DNA of 64,000 nucleotides from Aurifilum marmelostoma (Eukaryota > Ascomycota > Sordariomycetes > Diaporthales > Cryphonectriaceae): positions 3,461,001 through 3,525,000 of the forward strand of contig JAMXSV010000004.1 of assembly GCA_027559495.1 (NCBI GenBank), written 5' to 3'. The first letter of the stretch is position 1. Each line of letters begins with the position of its first letter. The position numbers and the translations under genes are program-made. Below the pieces are notes generated by a model. That model did no database searches. It was not told the origin of the DNA and worked only from the letters and a program-made list of their open reading frames with translations. Shown piece by piece: positions 10,743-21,733 of the stretch.

Positions 10743-11979
10743 ATGTCTGGTGAGAAGGGCACAATCCTAAGTGAGTGGCTTCTCACGTCTTCGAGCATCG
10801 AACAGCCATTCAGAGAGTGTCCAGCTCAGCCAATGCTAATATTTAAGACCAGTCACTGGTGCAAATGGTGGACTTGGCAGCGCCATTGTGAAAAACATTA
10901 TCAGCTCTCCTGAGCTCGCAAGCTTCCACGGACTGTACACCGTCCGGTCTGACTCCGCCTCATCCTCCTCCGAGCTCACGGCTGTGCTGGCCTCTGCTAC
11001 GACCGGTCGAGCCTCCCACGAGGTCGCTACCGTGGACCTGAGCTCAATGCACAGCATTCGATGCACCGCGGCATCGATCAATGCGCGCGTCACGGCGGGC
11101 GACATTCCGCCTATTCGGGCGCTGATATTGAACGCCGGGTTTCAAGACTTTGGGAAACAGCAGTGGCTGGATGAGAGTGGAGGCGGGTGGGATGTGACTT
11201 TTGCGGCGAATTATCTCGGCCACTGGCTGTTGACCTTGTTGCTGCTCGGCAGTATGGATAAGGAGAAGGGACGGATTGTAATTGTCGGGAGCCAGGCGCA
11301 CGAGTGAGTATTTCTTTCTTTTGAAAGAGATGGTCGGTCCGATTATCATGGTAGAAAGGTGCATGGACATACTCAATTACTCACTCTGCGCCGCAGTCCG
11401 TACGACAAGCGCAACGACAGCAGCAAGGCCTTCGTGGAAGAACGATACAAGACAGTCATCCACGACAAGTCCAGCATCGAAGCCATAGCGAAGGGGACCT
11501 GGTCACCGGCTACGGAGGACCCATCCTTCCGCTCAGGTCTTCGCCGCTATGGCGCCTCTAAGCTCTTCCTCGTCATGATGATACACTCACTAGGGGCGCG
11601 CCTCAATCGCGATCCTGCCCTCAATAATATCTGTGTCCTCGGCGTCGACCCTGGCACGATGATCACGGGCCTACAGCGGCTTGCCCCGTGGGTCATCCGG
11701 GTGTTGATTTTTGGGGTCGTGTATCCCCTCATCGCCTGGCTGTTTCCGAACGGCCCGGTGAGATCAACGGACCGTAGTGCGTCGAATATGCTAAGAGCTG
11801 CGTTTGATAACGGTCCCGGGCTGGGTGAGGAGCCAAAAGGGGTGTACTTGAATGGTACGGAGCCGCTGGAAACGAGCGATGAGGCAAGAGATGTGAGGAA
11901 GAGGCAGTGGGTGTGGGAGGAGAGCGTGAGGCTCGCTAATTTAAAGGAGGGTGAAACCGCTCTCACCGATTGGCAATGA
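10743..11979 (+). CDS. short-chain dehydrogenase/reductase (SDR), three exons, 353 aa
   Basis: Exons 10743-10770, 10853-11303 and 11397-11979 sum to 354 codons. Intron 1 (82 nt) has a GCTAAT branch site and CAG acceptor; intron 2 (93 nt) is GTGAGT...CAG. Splicing restores the Rossmann motif TGANGGLG (residues 11-18), which crosses the first junction and so confirms the 28-nt first exon. NAG is present in the middle, and the catalytic YGASK (Tyr211, Lys215) follows a Ser in the IVIVGS strand. This is a classical SDR resembling retinol dehydrogenase/TIC32-type enzymes that reduce or oxidise carbonyl/alcohol groups with NAD(P)(H). The substrate cannot be told. The gene converges on an aldo/keto reductase 261 bases away. 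Confidence 0.88.
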
Positions 11980-12240
11980 GAGGAGGAAACGTGAGAAGAA
12001 ATCAAGGCCTCTAAAGAGACTGGCTATATTCTATTAACAGCTTCATTTGAATCATAGCACGTTCGCAGTTGAGATTTTCCACAGCGGGGGAGTCCGAAAG
12101 TACTGCACGTCAGGAAACTACCTGCGTTATGGCGCCGAAACTCAATAGCCGAAACCGGTCTGCCTTTATTGAAGGTCAGGTTTAAGCTATTTACCCGACC
12201 TGGGCCTGAAGTACCTCCCCCTTTCCTTTGAGACCCTCCT

Positions 12241-13555
12241 CTACTTGGCACCGGGAGCATATAGAGCTTGCTTAGTATCATAGTGATACTCGACGACTCC
12301 GTGCCAATAAGGGACCATGTCGACCTTAGAGATTCGCCACGCCTCGTCCAAGCTCTTAATGACATCGTCTGGCAGCGGTCCCTTCTCGATATTGTCGAGG
12401 TTGTTTCCTAGCTGTTCTCTCGAGCTCACACCAATGATGATACCATCGTTGCCGTTCTTGATCTGGAGCCCGGAATGGTGGACCATCCACCTCAACGCCG
12501 TCTCGATCATGGTTAGACCGTGTTTCTCGACTGCCTCCTCGATCACGCTGAGAGCGTTGAATGTGCTGTCACGGTAGTACCTGCAACAAGGTCAGTTTAG
12601 AACACGTCGAGCAGGGAAGCCTGCGGCAGAAGGAAGGGGAGGAGCCTAGCTATTGCCGTGTCTGGGAAGCCTGCTACTCACCTTCCGCGGTACATCTTGC
12701 CGCTCTTTGCAGTGTCTGAGAATCGTCCTTCGGCAGGTACCATGTCCTTGCTCTTTATCTTGCCAGAGAACAGTCCTCCCGCAATCGGATTGTACACCAC
12801 GATGGAGATTCCGTGGCGCCGGCAGACGGGGATGAGCTCAGTTTCGATGCCCCGGGTGAGAACGTTATACATGCCCTGGTAGACTGATGGCTTCACCCAG
12901 CCATTGTACTTGCACGTCATGCAGATCTCGGCCACCTCAAAGGAGGTGAAATTGCTGATCCCGAGGCGAACGAACTTGCCGGCCTTGTGGAGCTTGTCGA
13001 GCGCTCCTAGGGTCTCGGCGAAGGGCGTTCCTCGATCCTGCGAGAGGAATTGCAGTAGTTAGGACCGTTCTTTTTCCCTGGCGAGAGTTTGGAGAAACCT
13101 ACGGCGGCGTGGAGGTACAGAAGGTCGACACAGTCAGTGCCCAGCTCCTTCAAACTTGTCTCAACGCTCTCAATCACCTTATCGGCGGCATTGTCGCCTG
13201 GCTGCGCTGGGTACTGGACCTTGGTGGCTAAGGTCAGGCCCCTCTCCTTCCAGCCAGCTTCGCGAGTAAAAGCTTCCTGCTTGCCATCGATGTAAACGCG
13301 GGCAGTGTCGACTTCACTATAGCCTCTCTGCTTGAGGAGGTCGAGGACCTTGCCATACTCCTCGGGAGACGTGATGCGGGCACCTGGGAGTGTGACGAGT
13401 CAGTGATGCCCCTCTCTCACGGCGGACCACCCTCTCTGGCTGGCATCCCGGGCAGACGCTTAGGCTATTGAAAGCATACCTGAGGATTCATCAGGGCCAA
13501 ACGTCATGAGACCTAAGATGACTCGGTGGTTCGGGGGAGCTGCGACGAGGGGCAT
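12241..13555 (-). CDS. aldo/keto reductase, AKR7 (aflatoxin-aldehyde reductase) type, four exons, 350 aa
   Basis: Minus-strand exons 13480-13555, 13103-13383, 12682-13037 and 12241-12580 sum to 351 codons. Introns are 96, 65 and 101 nt with GTATGC, GTAGGT and GTGAGT donors and CAG acceptors. The AKR tetrad is complete: Asp51 and Tyr56 (VDTARVY), Lys80 (LATK), His117 (LYLHAAD). The start MPLVAAPP... followed by VILGLMTFGP and the later YNPIAGGLFSGK stretch are typical of the AKR7 group, NADPH-dependent reductases of aldehydes and dicarbonyls. The likely role is cytosolic detoxification or metabolite reduction; the substrate is unknown. It sits tail to tail with the SDR gene. Confidence 0.9.
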
Positions 13556-14562
13556 GTTGGCGGATATTGTTTTCCTTGGAATTTGGCCGCTTCTTGTTTT
13601 GAGGTGGAGATCCAATTCTTCCCAAGTAAAGGTGTACTTATACCATTCTGCACTATCTCATGTACAGGGCGGCTTGACGAGGTCGGGCCCACAAGGAGGG
13701 GGAGGGGGCTTACATCACCGGAGTTAAACGCTACCAATTGGCGGGGAAAGAAGCAGGCGCCATGCGGGTGTTGAAGGGTCTCGCGTCGTCGACATCGGAG
13801 CTATGCCCAGGCGGCGATAGGCGCTAAAAAGGCGCGTCTATCGCTGTTAGTCCCATTGAATGGTTGCCATTCTTGGGAAAAGATCAATAAGCAGACACAT
13901 TGGCAGCTTGGACGATAAGCTTTTGATCTACTGCCATGGGGTGTATAAGCTCGAGGGGATCCGCTCCATCTTTCCAGCACTCAGCTTGACCCAGTGTCAA
14001 GGCAGCATAGTATATAAGCCATCTACTTGCGCACTTACATTGCTAAGTATTGCGGGGGTAATGATATCCCTAGTACAGTCCTGGGTCTGTGATGACATGA
14101 GCCTTGGCAAGCTAGTTCTACACAGAGTTAACATACCATCCCATGCTGGGCATCCTCCCACCATCTATGCTCCTGCTGGCCCAAGGAGGAGGACACTTCT
14201 ATATGCCACACCCGGATTCAGCAGCTAGGAGGAAGTTACTTGTGGAACCGTCTCAGAAGAGATCAGGTGAGGGTCATGCACCCCACACCTGGCAAGTTCT
14301 AGGATTCCTTAAGTCCTCTACACGGCTCTAAGCCATAACGGGGCCGGCAGCACTGCGCTCGCTGAACATCACGATGAGACACTAGGGCCCGACTTGGGAT
14401 TGAAGATAAACAAAGACTTCCATGCACCTGCCCCAACCTATTCTACAACGGTCGCCCCCGCTGGTCCTCTGAACCCCTTAAAGATTTCACCCAATATCCA
14501 TCATCTATGCAGGTCTCATTATGAGAATGCCGTTATGCAAACCACGAGACCCTGCCAACAGT
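13556..14562. other. intergenic, nothing recognised
   Basis: About 1 kb between the start of the aldo/keto reductase and the stop of COX4, both on the minus strand. No frame with coding character. It should hold the reductase promoter on the left and the COX4 3' UTR on the right. Confidence 0.5.
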
Positions 14563-15518
14563 CTACCAGTACTCGGGCTTAACGAAGTTGCTGAAGTTCT
14601 TGGGCTCTTCGTAACCATGGTGATCGTGCCCGTGCCCGTGGTCATCGTGGCCCTGAGGCCCGACGTATTCCATCTTGTAAACGTTACCGCACTCGGGGCA
14701 TCGCTCAACGGGCCGGTCGCGGGAGATCTAGTTCCGTATCAATACATTGGCAAGTTCCTGTGTATCACCTGCTCGCTGGTGTGGGGGAAACGTACGGTCA
14801 GCCAAATGACGCCGTGCGAGTCGACGGGATGGCCGGTGCAGCCGGCGTACTGCTCCTCGCCAGCGGAGCGAACGAGGATGGGCTCCTTCATGGTGCCTTT
14901 CCGCGAGGCGTCGAGGGGTCGCATGTCGAAGACGTCGACGCCCTCCATCTTTCCGAGAATTTCAAGACGCTCCATACCAGTGGATTGCTCGAGATCAGTA
15001 GGGACGCTACCGGCCTTGGCACCGGGACCAACAAGGTCATCAATGTGCTTAACGTCTGCCATGTTCGTCAGCCTCCCGTGTTCTCAAAATGATGTGTGAC
15101 TCTTCATTTCGTTTCGAGGATCTCGGGTTGAACAGCTACGGTCAGAGTGGGACCGGGCGGCTTGGGATTGGAACGGCATACCGGACAACTTCTGCACGGG
15201 CTGCTCCTGGGACTTAGCGGGAGTCGCGTCTCCTGCAAAGGCGACGTCAGCGGTGATGATCGCGAGTGTGGACTTGCCGTACCTGTAGGCGACATGGGCC
15301 CGGGACAATCAACAGTGAACTGCGCCAATTGGGAGGCCACGGCGCAGGTGCTCTCGATTGAACAAGTGCCCAGTCGCTCAGGCCCCGACTGGCGCGACAT
15401 GCAACCCTCAAAGCTCCTCAAACTCACGGCGCATCATGGTGGTTGCGAAGGAGCGTCGCAGTACGGGGGCGACGGCAGCTCGTCGGGCGACGGCGGCGGC
15501 GGAGCGTTGCAGAAACAT
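14563..15518 (-). CDS. COX4: cytochrome c oxidase subunit 4 (COX4, animal Vb type), four exons, 197 aa precursor
   Basis: Exons 15428-15518, 15182-15232, 14796-15082 and 14563-14727 sum to 198 codons. Exon 1 encodes an Arg/Ala-rich amphipathic mitochondrial presequence (MFLQRSAAAVARRAAV...). Exon 3 carries the conserved GVDVFDMRPL and EEQYAGCTGHP stretches; exon 4 continues ISRDRPVERCPECGNVYKM. Together they provide the zinc-site cysteines of COX4/Vb, and the exon 3/4 junction falls cleanly inside this domain. The C-terminus has a His/Asp/Gly-rich insertion before the end. It is a nuclear-encoded subunit of complex IV on the matrix side of the inner membrane. Introns are 195, 99 and 68 nt. 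The 51-nt exon 2 and its junctions are the least certain part; they keep the frame but lie in the poorly conserved linker. Confidence 0.9.
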
Positions 15519-16333
15519 GACTGTGGTGGCGATCGGCCAATTGATCGCACAGATCGAAGTCAGACTTGTCTTTTGGGTTGATTGAGTGGAGAGGTCCCTC
15601 GAGGTCGGGTCTGGGCGTGTCGTAGACCGGTTGTGGGCAGGTAAAGGTGAGGTTGCAATTGCTGTCGAGGGATTTGGCGATGGCCTGATTTGCCCGACAG
15701 ATGATTTGCCGTCGCCGTCACAGCTCCTAGAAGCTCCAGTTTTTCTTTTCCGGTGACGCACGGGCCATATCCTCCACCACGTGATGACCGCCTCTACCGT
15801 GTACCGCTATCTGCACAGTAGCTAGATACCTCCCCAACCTCCTACATGATACGGTTGAACCATGTCACAACAATCGTCACCTCTGGTCTTAGATGTCCAA
15901 GAGCCACATGTTATATTTTGATTGTTCCAAGGTTCGATCTGTCTGTTTCCGGGCTTCGCCCCCCCCCCCCCGACTTTTTTGGGGTTGGGGGTTTTGACCC
16001 CTCGGCGATTTTACTATTCTCTGAGCAAATTTGGAGGCTGGAGCGCTGGCTATACGCAGTGAATACAACGCCCTCGCCGTAGTTCATCTCTGCTCCTGTA
16101 CTGACTGTAAAAAGATGACCATACCATGACCCTCCCTCCCCAACTTCCAAGATCTCTTTCCAGCTGTTCACAGGCGCCCTGCTTAGCTTATGCCTCCGTA
16201 GCAAAACTTTCCACAAGTATTTATTCTCAGACTGATGTGTTGTGATAGTCAATAACCTGCTGCAAGCCGGTTGCTGGCTTGAACTCTAACCCCCCAGGCA
16301 CCGCCACTCTAGCCTTTGTGTAAAGCAAGTGAA
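15519..16333. other. intergenic with poly-C run and G-rich stretch
   Basis: About 0.8 kb. A run of about 13 C at 15959-15971 is followed by T6, then GGGG and GGGGG blocks, so the two halves could pair or the G blocks could fold. No gene seen. The left half should contain the COX4 promoter. Confidence 0.6.
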
Positions 16334-17180
16334 TCAGGGAGGACTGGTCGTCGTGAAGACCCGGCCTCCAAGTCTGTGCTCGGGCCGGCAGCCCAAAGTC
16401 ACAGCCAGGGCCGCTGGAAAGTATGCCTCCCTCTGGCCGCTGAACCCGTGAAAGGTCACTGCACATGTAGCGGTCCTCGAGGTCTGGCTGTCATAGCCAT
16501 TGCAAGAGACCTTGCAGCGCTTCTGCCGCTGACCTCTTGAAAACCAACGGCCAACGTTAGTCACTCGCGTTACTTATGGTGTTGCGTGGCGACGGTGAAG
16601 GTACTTACCGTTGCAGACGCTGCCGACGCCGCTCGCTCGTGCTGCTTCGAGTCGGAGTTGCCTGAATGCGACCGGTGTCACGACCAGCAGCTGCCAGTCT
16701 GAGTGCGGTGTCGGATAGGTCGACCGAGCCGTACCAGCTGTTGGGATCCCTGAAGATGATGCTGCTGTAGCATCGATTCGAAGGAACTTTACCGCAGCCG
16801 AGCATGTCTCTCATTTTGGGCTTCGTGGCAAGGGTCGGACCATGGAGGTTATCAGAATGCGTTCCGCGACCGTCATTTGCCAGTCTGAGTCGCACCTCTA
16901 CCAGTCCGTCCTCAACGAGGCCCAGGCTTCTTGAGTGACTTTGGAGGCCCTGGGTGAGCATCTCGTTTGCTTTTTGGAGGCTGGCGATCGCCTCGGCTTG
17001 GCCGTTCGTGGCGTGTATGAGGTCAGAAATCTGCTGCCGTTGCTCGTTCCCGTCGATTGAGCCCATTTGTGTCTTCACACCGTGCAGTTGCTTGTCATCT
17101 CTGCCAAAGGGTTCATTGGGAGCGGGCAGGCTTTCAAGAATTTGGCCGACTTGTTTAATCAGGTCAGTTAGGTCGTCCAT
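16334..17180 (-). CDS. uncharacterised coiled-coil protein, two exons, 257 aa
   Basis: Exon 1 16609-17180, exon 2 16334-16535. The 73-nt intron begins GTAAGTAC, contains GACTAACG (good branch site) and ends AAG. Without splicing, a TAA inside the donor would end the protein at 191 residues, so the splice matters. The sum is 258 codons. Residues 1-110 are helical and polar with heptad-like spacing (coiled coil), starting MDDLTDLIKQVGQIL. The second half is basic with scattered Cys, and the last exon is not recognisable. No membrane segment or signal peptide. I do not recognise the family; nothing in the neighbourhood hints at its role. Confidence 0.55.
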
Positions 17181-17913
17181 GTCTTCTTCACGATTGTGAA
17201 TTCAAATGACGTGTTTTTCCAGGGCAGTTCAAGTTTGAACTCATGTCGATCTGATCAGGCGTTTATGCGTCATGGTTACCTGTTTAGTCGCCATCTAGAT
17301 GTTGGTCCTTGTGGAAGGCGCGATGGGCGGATGATTATGGACTGGGCGGCAGTCGCGTCCAAGGTGCTTCTGGTCACATACATTTGGAACCCCGCCCCTT
17401 GCTGGACTCGCCCACACCTCAGTCCTTCTGCCCGTGGAACTCAAGGATCGGCCTTATTTGAATTATGATGTCTATAAAGCTTTTGCTTGCTGATGGCCAC
17501 CTCCACCTGGCCTCTCGGATCTGCGACCATTGCTCTTCGACCTACATTACATCTAACAGCCTTCATGCCCATCCCTAGGTGCAAGTCGATGAGCGCACTT
17601 TGCACATACAGGGAGAATCATATCGCGCAGGCTTTCAATACTGGCACGAAGGAGCCAGGCACCGAAGTATCCTTCACTTCACTGCCCTGAGCCCCAATGA
17701 ACTGCCAGTCAGGTTGGCCTCTTATCGATTCACGCTCCAGGCATGTTCTGATGATTACTAGGACAAGCCTTCGCAGGTGAATGAGATAGTCTTTGGGAAT
17801 GACTCTTCTATTTTCTTAAGGTCTCATGCACCGGGTCTTGCTCGAGGCCACGGTCTGTTTTGGTTGTGCTGAAGAAGCAGTAGCTGGTGTAGCTGGTCAT
17901 GAAGCCCGGGTCG
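17181..17913. other. intergenic; possible lost 3' coding on minus strand
   Basis: About 0.7 kb. On the minus strand at about 17813-17928 a second frame (…DDDPGFMTSYTSYCFF…) stays open past the stop of the neighbouring gene. It may be chance or a further trace of decay. No other coding signal seen. Confidence 0.3.
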
Positions 17914-18999
17914 TCATCTCGCTGCAGGGGGGATGCCATCAAGATCGTCCATGTACTCTTCGAGGTGTTCGGCGGCATGCAAGGTGCGCGTCACAGGCCC
18001 GTTCTCCCCAGCATTCTCGCACTTTTCTGCTGCACCGCCAAAGATGACGCCGAAGTCAGCATAGACATCTTCCACATCGGCCAGGTCCTCGATGTAGTTG
18101 CTGCTTGGGAAGCTCAACGAATCCTCGTCTCCTTGATCCTCCTCTATCGGCCTGTCGACATGATCACGGCGGATGTGTATCTCGGACGACAAGTGAGGCT
18201 TCTGTTGGGCTGGCAACGGGCCAAGACTGCGAGCAGCTGCAGCTGTGTCTGGTAGTCCGGTCGTAGAAGGCGAGCTGGACTCTGAGGGTCGCTGCACAGA
18301 TGTGCTTGGTTGTGTCTCCCGGACATTCACATCGACGCTCCCAAAAGGCACGCCCTGCTCTATTGGTATATTGCTTTCTTTCGCTTGGACGAGGGCCCCA
18401 CCTCCTCCTACCTCATGACATACCCTCAGCCTGATCCGGTTCAACATCGCCGCTCGGTGCATCATCTCCGCTAGTCCATGCCCACGGATCTTCTTTGTGG
18501 GAATGCTACTAGGTTGTGCTCCGGGCTCCAGGGCTGTACTAGGGACACTCAGTCCCCGAGAGTTAGACGCCGCGGCGGCAGCTCGTCTCAAGAACAGAGC
18601 TCCCCCCTATTGTTGTTTCCCGGTTGAGGATATGTGTGGCAGGCAAAGAGAATGGACCCGACAGGCGAGAAGTGATCAATTCACGCCGCAGACGACGCTT
18701 CTTGCAGCTGAGTATTGCGGTAAAAGGCCCGTCAACATCATGCACGGGTCGGCGTCTCTTCCTTGTCGTCGAGTGATCTGGTTCTTGGGCATTGTCTTTC
18801 GTTGGTGACGACCGAGGCGATACTGTTGTGTGCTTCCGCGGGACGATTCTCCAGGTGGCACCACCACTGCACAGATCGGCAATAGGAACGGCCATACTCC
18901 ACGGCTCTGGTGAACAACACCAGCGATTACTCGAGGAGGCCGCTGTTCCCCTATCATGATTCGTGATGACGACCACTCATCTTCAAAGAAAACACCCAT
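17914..18999 (-). CDS. conserved fungal protein with a basic KKRRLRRELITSRLS motif; frameshifted
   Basis: Two minus-strand frames carry the parts of one protein. The upstream frame has a KRRR cluster, then the motif KKRRLRRELITSRLS followed by PATHILNRE, which I recall from a widespread ascomycete family of unknown function. The downstream frame (to the stop at 17914) holds LRRAAAAAS, then MHRAAMLNRIRLR, acidic stretches and a C-terminus with EEYMDDLDGI, which suit the same family. The frames meet at the six-C run 18602-18607; removing one base would join them. No intron fits there. The likely start is ATG 18999 (MGVFFEDEWSSSR) with a 98-nt intron at about 18823-18920, which is tentative. It is either a real pseudogene or a homopolymer sequencing error. 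Basic clusters suggest the nucleus. Confidence 0.5.
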
Positions 19000-20750
19000 C
19001 TATCAGCGCAATGGTAAGCACCTCGTATTGAAGATCCTGCCGAGAGTGCTCGGAGGGGACCGATTTGATTTTGGGTTTCTGTTCTTTTTTTCCTGGGGGG
19101 GGGGGGGCGGAAGAACTTTGTATTGACGGATTCGAGGGAGTGACGGTCACAATTTTCCGAAGTCAAGTCTTTGAAAGGAGTTCATTAAGACAAGCCTGAA
19201 TGAAAATCAGATCGATTCGTGCTCGTTCAGCTGACCAGAAACATTCCCGAGAAGTCAAAAGGAGACGCCGATGTGTCAAACAACAGAAGAGGGGAAAGGT
19301 AAATGATATTAGAAGGGATGGCTGGGCTCGTGACCGCATCCGCTGAACGAAGCAAGAACCTGAAATTTACATGGATATGCACAAATGGAAGCAAGCATCG
19401 TGCGGTCACGGAGTGTCCTCGGCGCATGGTCGCCCCCAGGTGGGGTTTCTGAGGAAGACCCGGGGAACAGAAGAGGGTGAGATGACTGGCTTGTGGCATG
19501 GCAGAGCTGGGGTTCAGGCACATGTCAGCTTGTCAGCCTTGGCTTCTCGTGGTCCGCGGATGCGAATGTAGTCGGCAATAACAGCCGAAGGCCCACTTAC
19601 GCAGCATGGGCGCGTCTAGATTTGGTGTTTGCAGCTCTATGCCACAAGCAGCCTGGAAGGAAAATTGTTCTGACTATAACCTTCCCTTTAGAGATCCGTA
19701 GCGAGGGGCAGGACGTCAGGCTTGTCTCTTGACAGTCAAGCAAACCATATAAGAAATCCTTTGGTTTCTGGGCGATTTCTACAAACTCGTGGCGCCGGTC
19801 GCGCTACAGGGTCCTTGCCTGAGTTGGTCACAAGAGCATCATCCTCCGGACTAATCTTTCAAATCACAATCCTGATGATGTATCGTACACTGCCTCTAAT
19901 CTCACGCCGTCTGAGCTAATAATTCCTCGGACACAAGGAACCACGCCGGGTGGCATTCCGTCATCATGCCGATTTTTTACCGGCGCCCTCGTGCTTTCCC
20001 AATTACGACGGCACGGCAATTCCCTGATAGTATTACTCTACCATGATTAGTATTTGCTCTTCTCCCATTGGCGTATCAGCAATTATGGGCAGGCCCGAGA
20101 CTCCGGTTACTGGTGCTCCTGGCCTTCAGAACGGACCAGACTCTATTTGCAGCCAGCCCGCCTCAAGGAATTGCCTGCCTTTGGTCCTGAAGTTCTTGGT
20201 GCTTCCTCTTTACGTATAATTGGACCGACCCAAGACTGAAGGGCTCGGATTGACCTTGTGTGCATGATGCCAGTAACATCTTGTTCGTATTATTGATGGT
20301 GGCTTTGGTAGCCTAATGTGAGCAATGACTTGTTGACGCCATGAAGACCACCCAGGCTGATTATACTGGATACGTCTGAGCTCTACATGTGATCAGCGAA
20401 AAGGCCCAACCCTTAGTCTCTACTTGGTCTGCGGGCGACCAGCAGAGGAAAGAGTATACGAAGCGAAACCGAAGCGGTTGGAAGACGTGTATTGGACTTT
20501 GCAGTGTATCCTTTGAGTGAAGCCGTGGCATGAATCCTAAACCAGGATGGCGTACAAAGTTCGGACAATGAAAAAACCGGGCTTTGAAGCTGCCTTGCTA
20601 GATACCGTGTCAGCCGTGTAGCTAGATGACTGCCCGCATTCCCTAGTGGTCGTAGAAAAGAAGCGTAGAGGCGCTTCCTCCCTCCAGAAGAAGATGGGAG
20701 ACTGTCGCAACTAAAGCTTGGCCGAAGATGCTCAAGAGCCATCAGCCGAT
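19000..20750. other. intergenic, poly-G run at about 19095-19107
   Basis: About 1.75 kb. A T7 stretch directly followed by about 13 G lies near the left end, upstream of the frameshifted gene. The rest shows only short, unsupported frames. Nothing else recognised. Confidence 0.5.
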
Positions 20751-21373
20751 TCAGCTGCCTTCTGGCAATGCTGAGCGCCCAACGGTAGACTCCTCGGATA
20801 CCTTTGCCAGCTTCCCAGCACGGTCCTTGGCTATGTCCGCCATGGCCTACCAGCAGAGTTAGTCATCCCTTGGGTTGAGCTATCGAGCTCACTCACATTG
20901 ATAGCTTCCGCCTCCTCTGCTTGAAAGTCACCCCTGGCAATGCGGCGCCTCATGTCCTCCATGATAATATCCCTGGCCCGGCCATTCACAAAGGTGACAT
21001 ACCTCAAACCCGGATATCTGGCCTCGTACTCTCTGTTCAGGGAGGCTAGCATTTCGGACTCGGACTCTGCAGCAGATTGCAGCTGTGCTTGCTCTGCTGC
21101 ACTCTGGGCGCTATCCAACCCCTTCTCACCCAGGCGCGGGTGGGAGCCCAAGATGGAGAGAAGAGGTCTGCGAGCCGAAGGATCTGGATGAATCGTCTTT
21201 GCAATGACGAGCAATTGGTCGCGCAGGGTATCTATCATCTCAGGATAGTTGCTGAAGGTGATGGAGCGCAGGGTAGGCAAGGCGAGGGTGTGAAGGTCAC
21301 GGCTGGGTTCGAATAGGAGGTCCAATATAGAAATAATGGTCGCATCGGGGGAGCGATGCCAGCGTCGTGACAT
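20751..21373 (-). CDS. OHCU decarboxylase family protein, two exons, 190 aa
   Basis: Exon 1 20897-21373 and exon 2 20751-20846 with a 50-nt intron (GTGAGT...TAG); 191 codons. The sequence has the hallmarks of 2-oxo-4-hydroxy-4-carboxy-5-ureidoimidazoline decarboxylase: LDLLFEPS and LHTLALPTLRS near the start, the catalytic-site GSHPRLGEKG, then the YEARYPGLRYVTFVNGR and IMEDMRRRI stretches. The enzyme performs the last step from urate to S-allantoin, usually in the peroxisome; the C-terminus here (…PEGS) is not a PTS1. The start MSRRWHRSP at 21373 gives the usual family length. An in-frame ATG at 21520 would add 49 residues unlike the family. Confidence 0.85.
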
Positions 21374-21733
21374 CTGGAAGAATAGGGGCCATTTCGCGAG
21401 AGATCCAGACGTGTGTTCCTGACGATGGTGAACTTGGCAGGTTGCGATGTGGGAAGTTGAAGGAAAGAGGCCAAACCTGCAGGGTACGATGCTGGACGGG
21501 TACGTACCTCGGCAGGCCATGCAGTAACAGTGACAGGGACAGGGGCTACTCAGGTCTGCAAGCCTGCCGCCAAATTTCCACCTCCAAACGCGACTGACTA
21601 CAAACTGCGAACAAGAAGCTGAGCACAGAAGAGAGAGCCCAGGAGCTCAGTGCACTAAACAGCAACACCTTGACGCACCTCCTGCTCCACGACTGCTCCC
21701 CTCAAACTTCATCCAAACACACAAGACTCCAGG
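21374..21733. promoter_or_regulatory. shared divergent promoter region, OHCU decarboxylase / PRP19
   Basis: The 360 bases between the two opposite start codons must contain both promoters, unless the decarboxylase starts at 21520. No TATA box or known operator stands out; the right half is C/A-rich, as in many fungal leaders. Confidence 0.45.
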
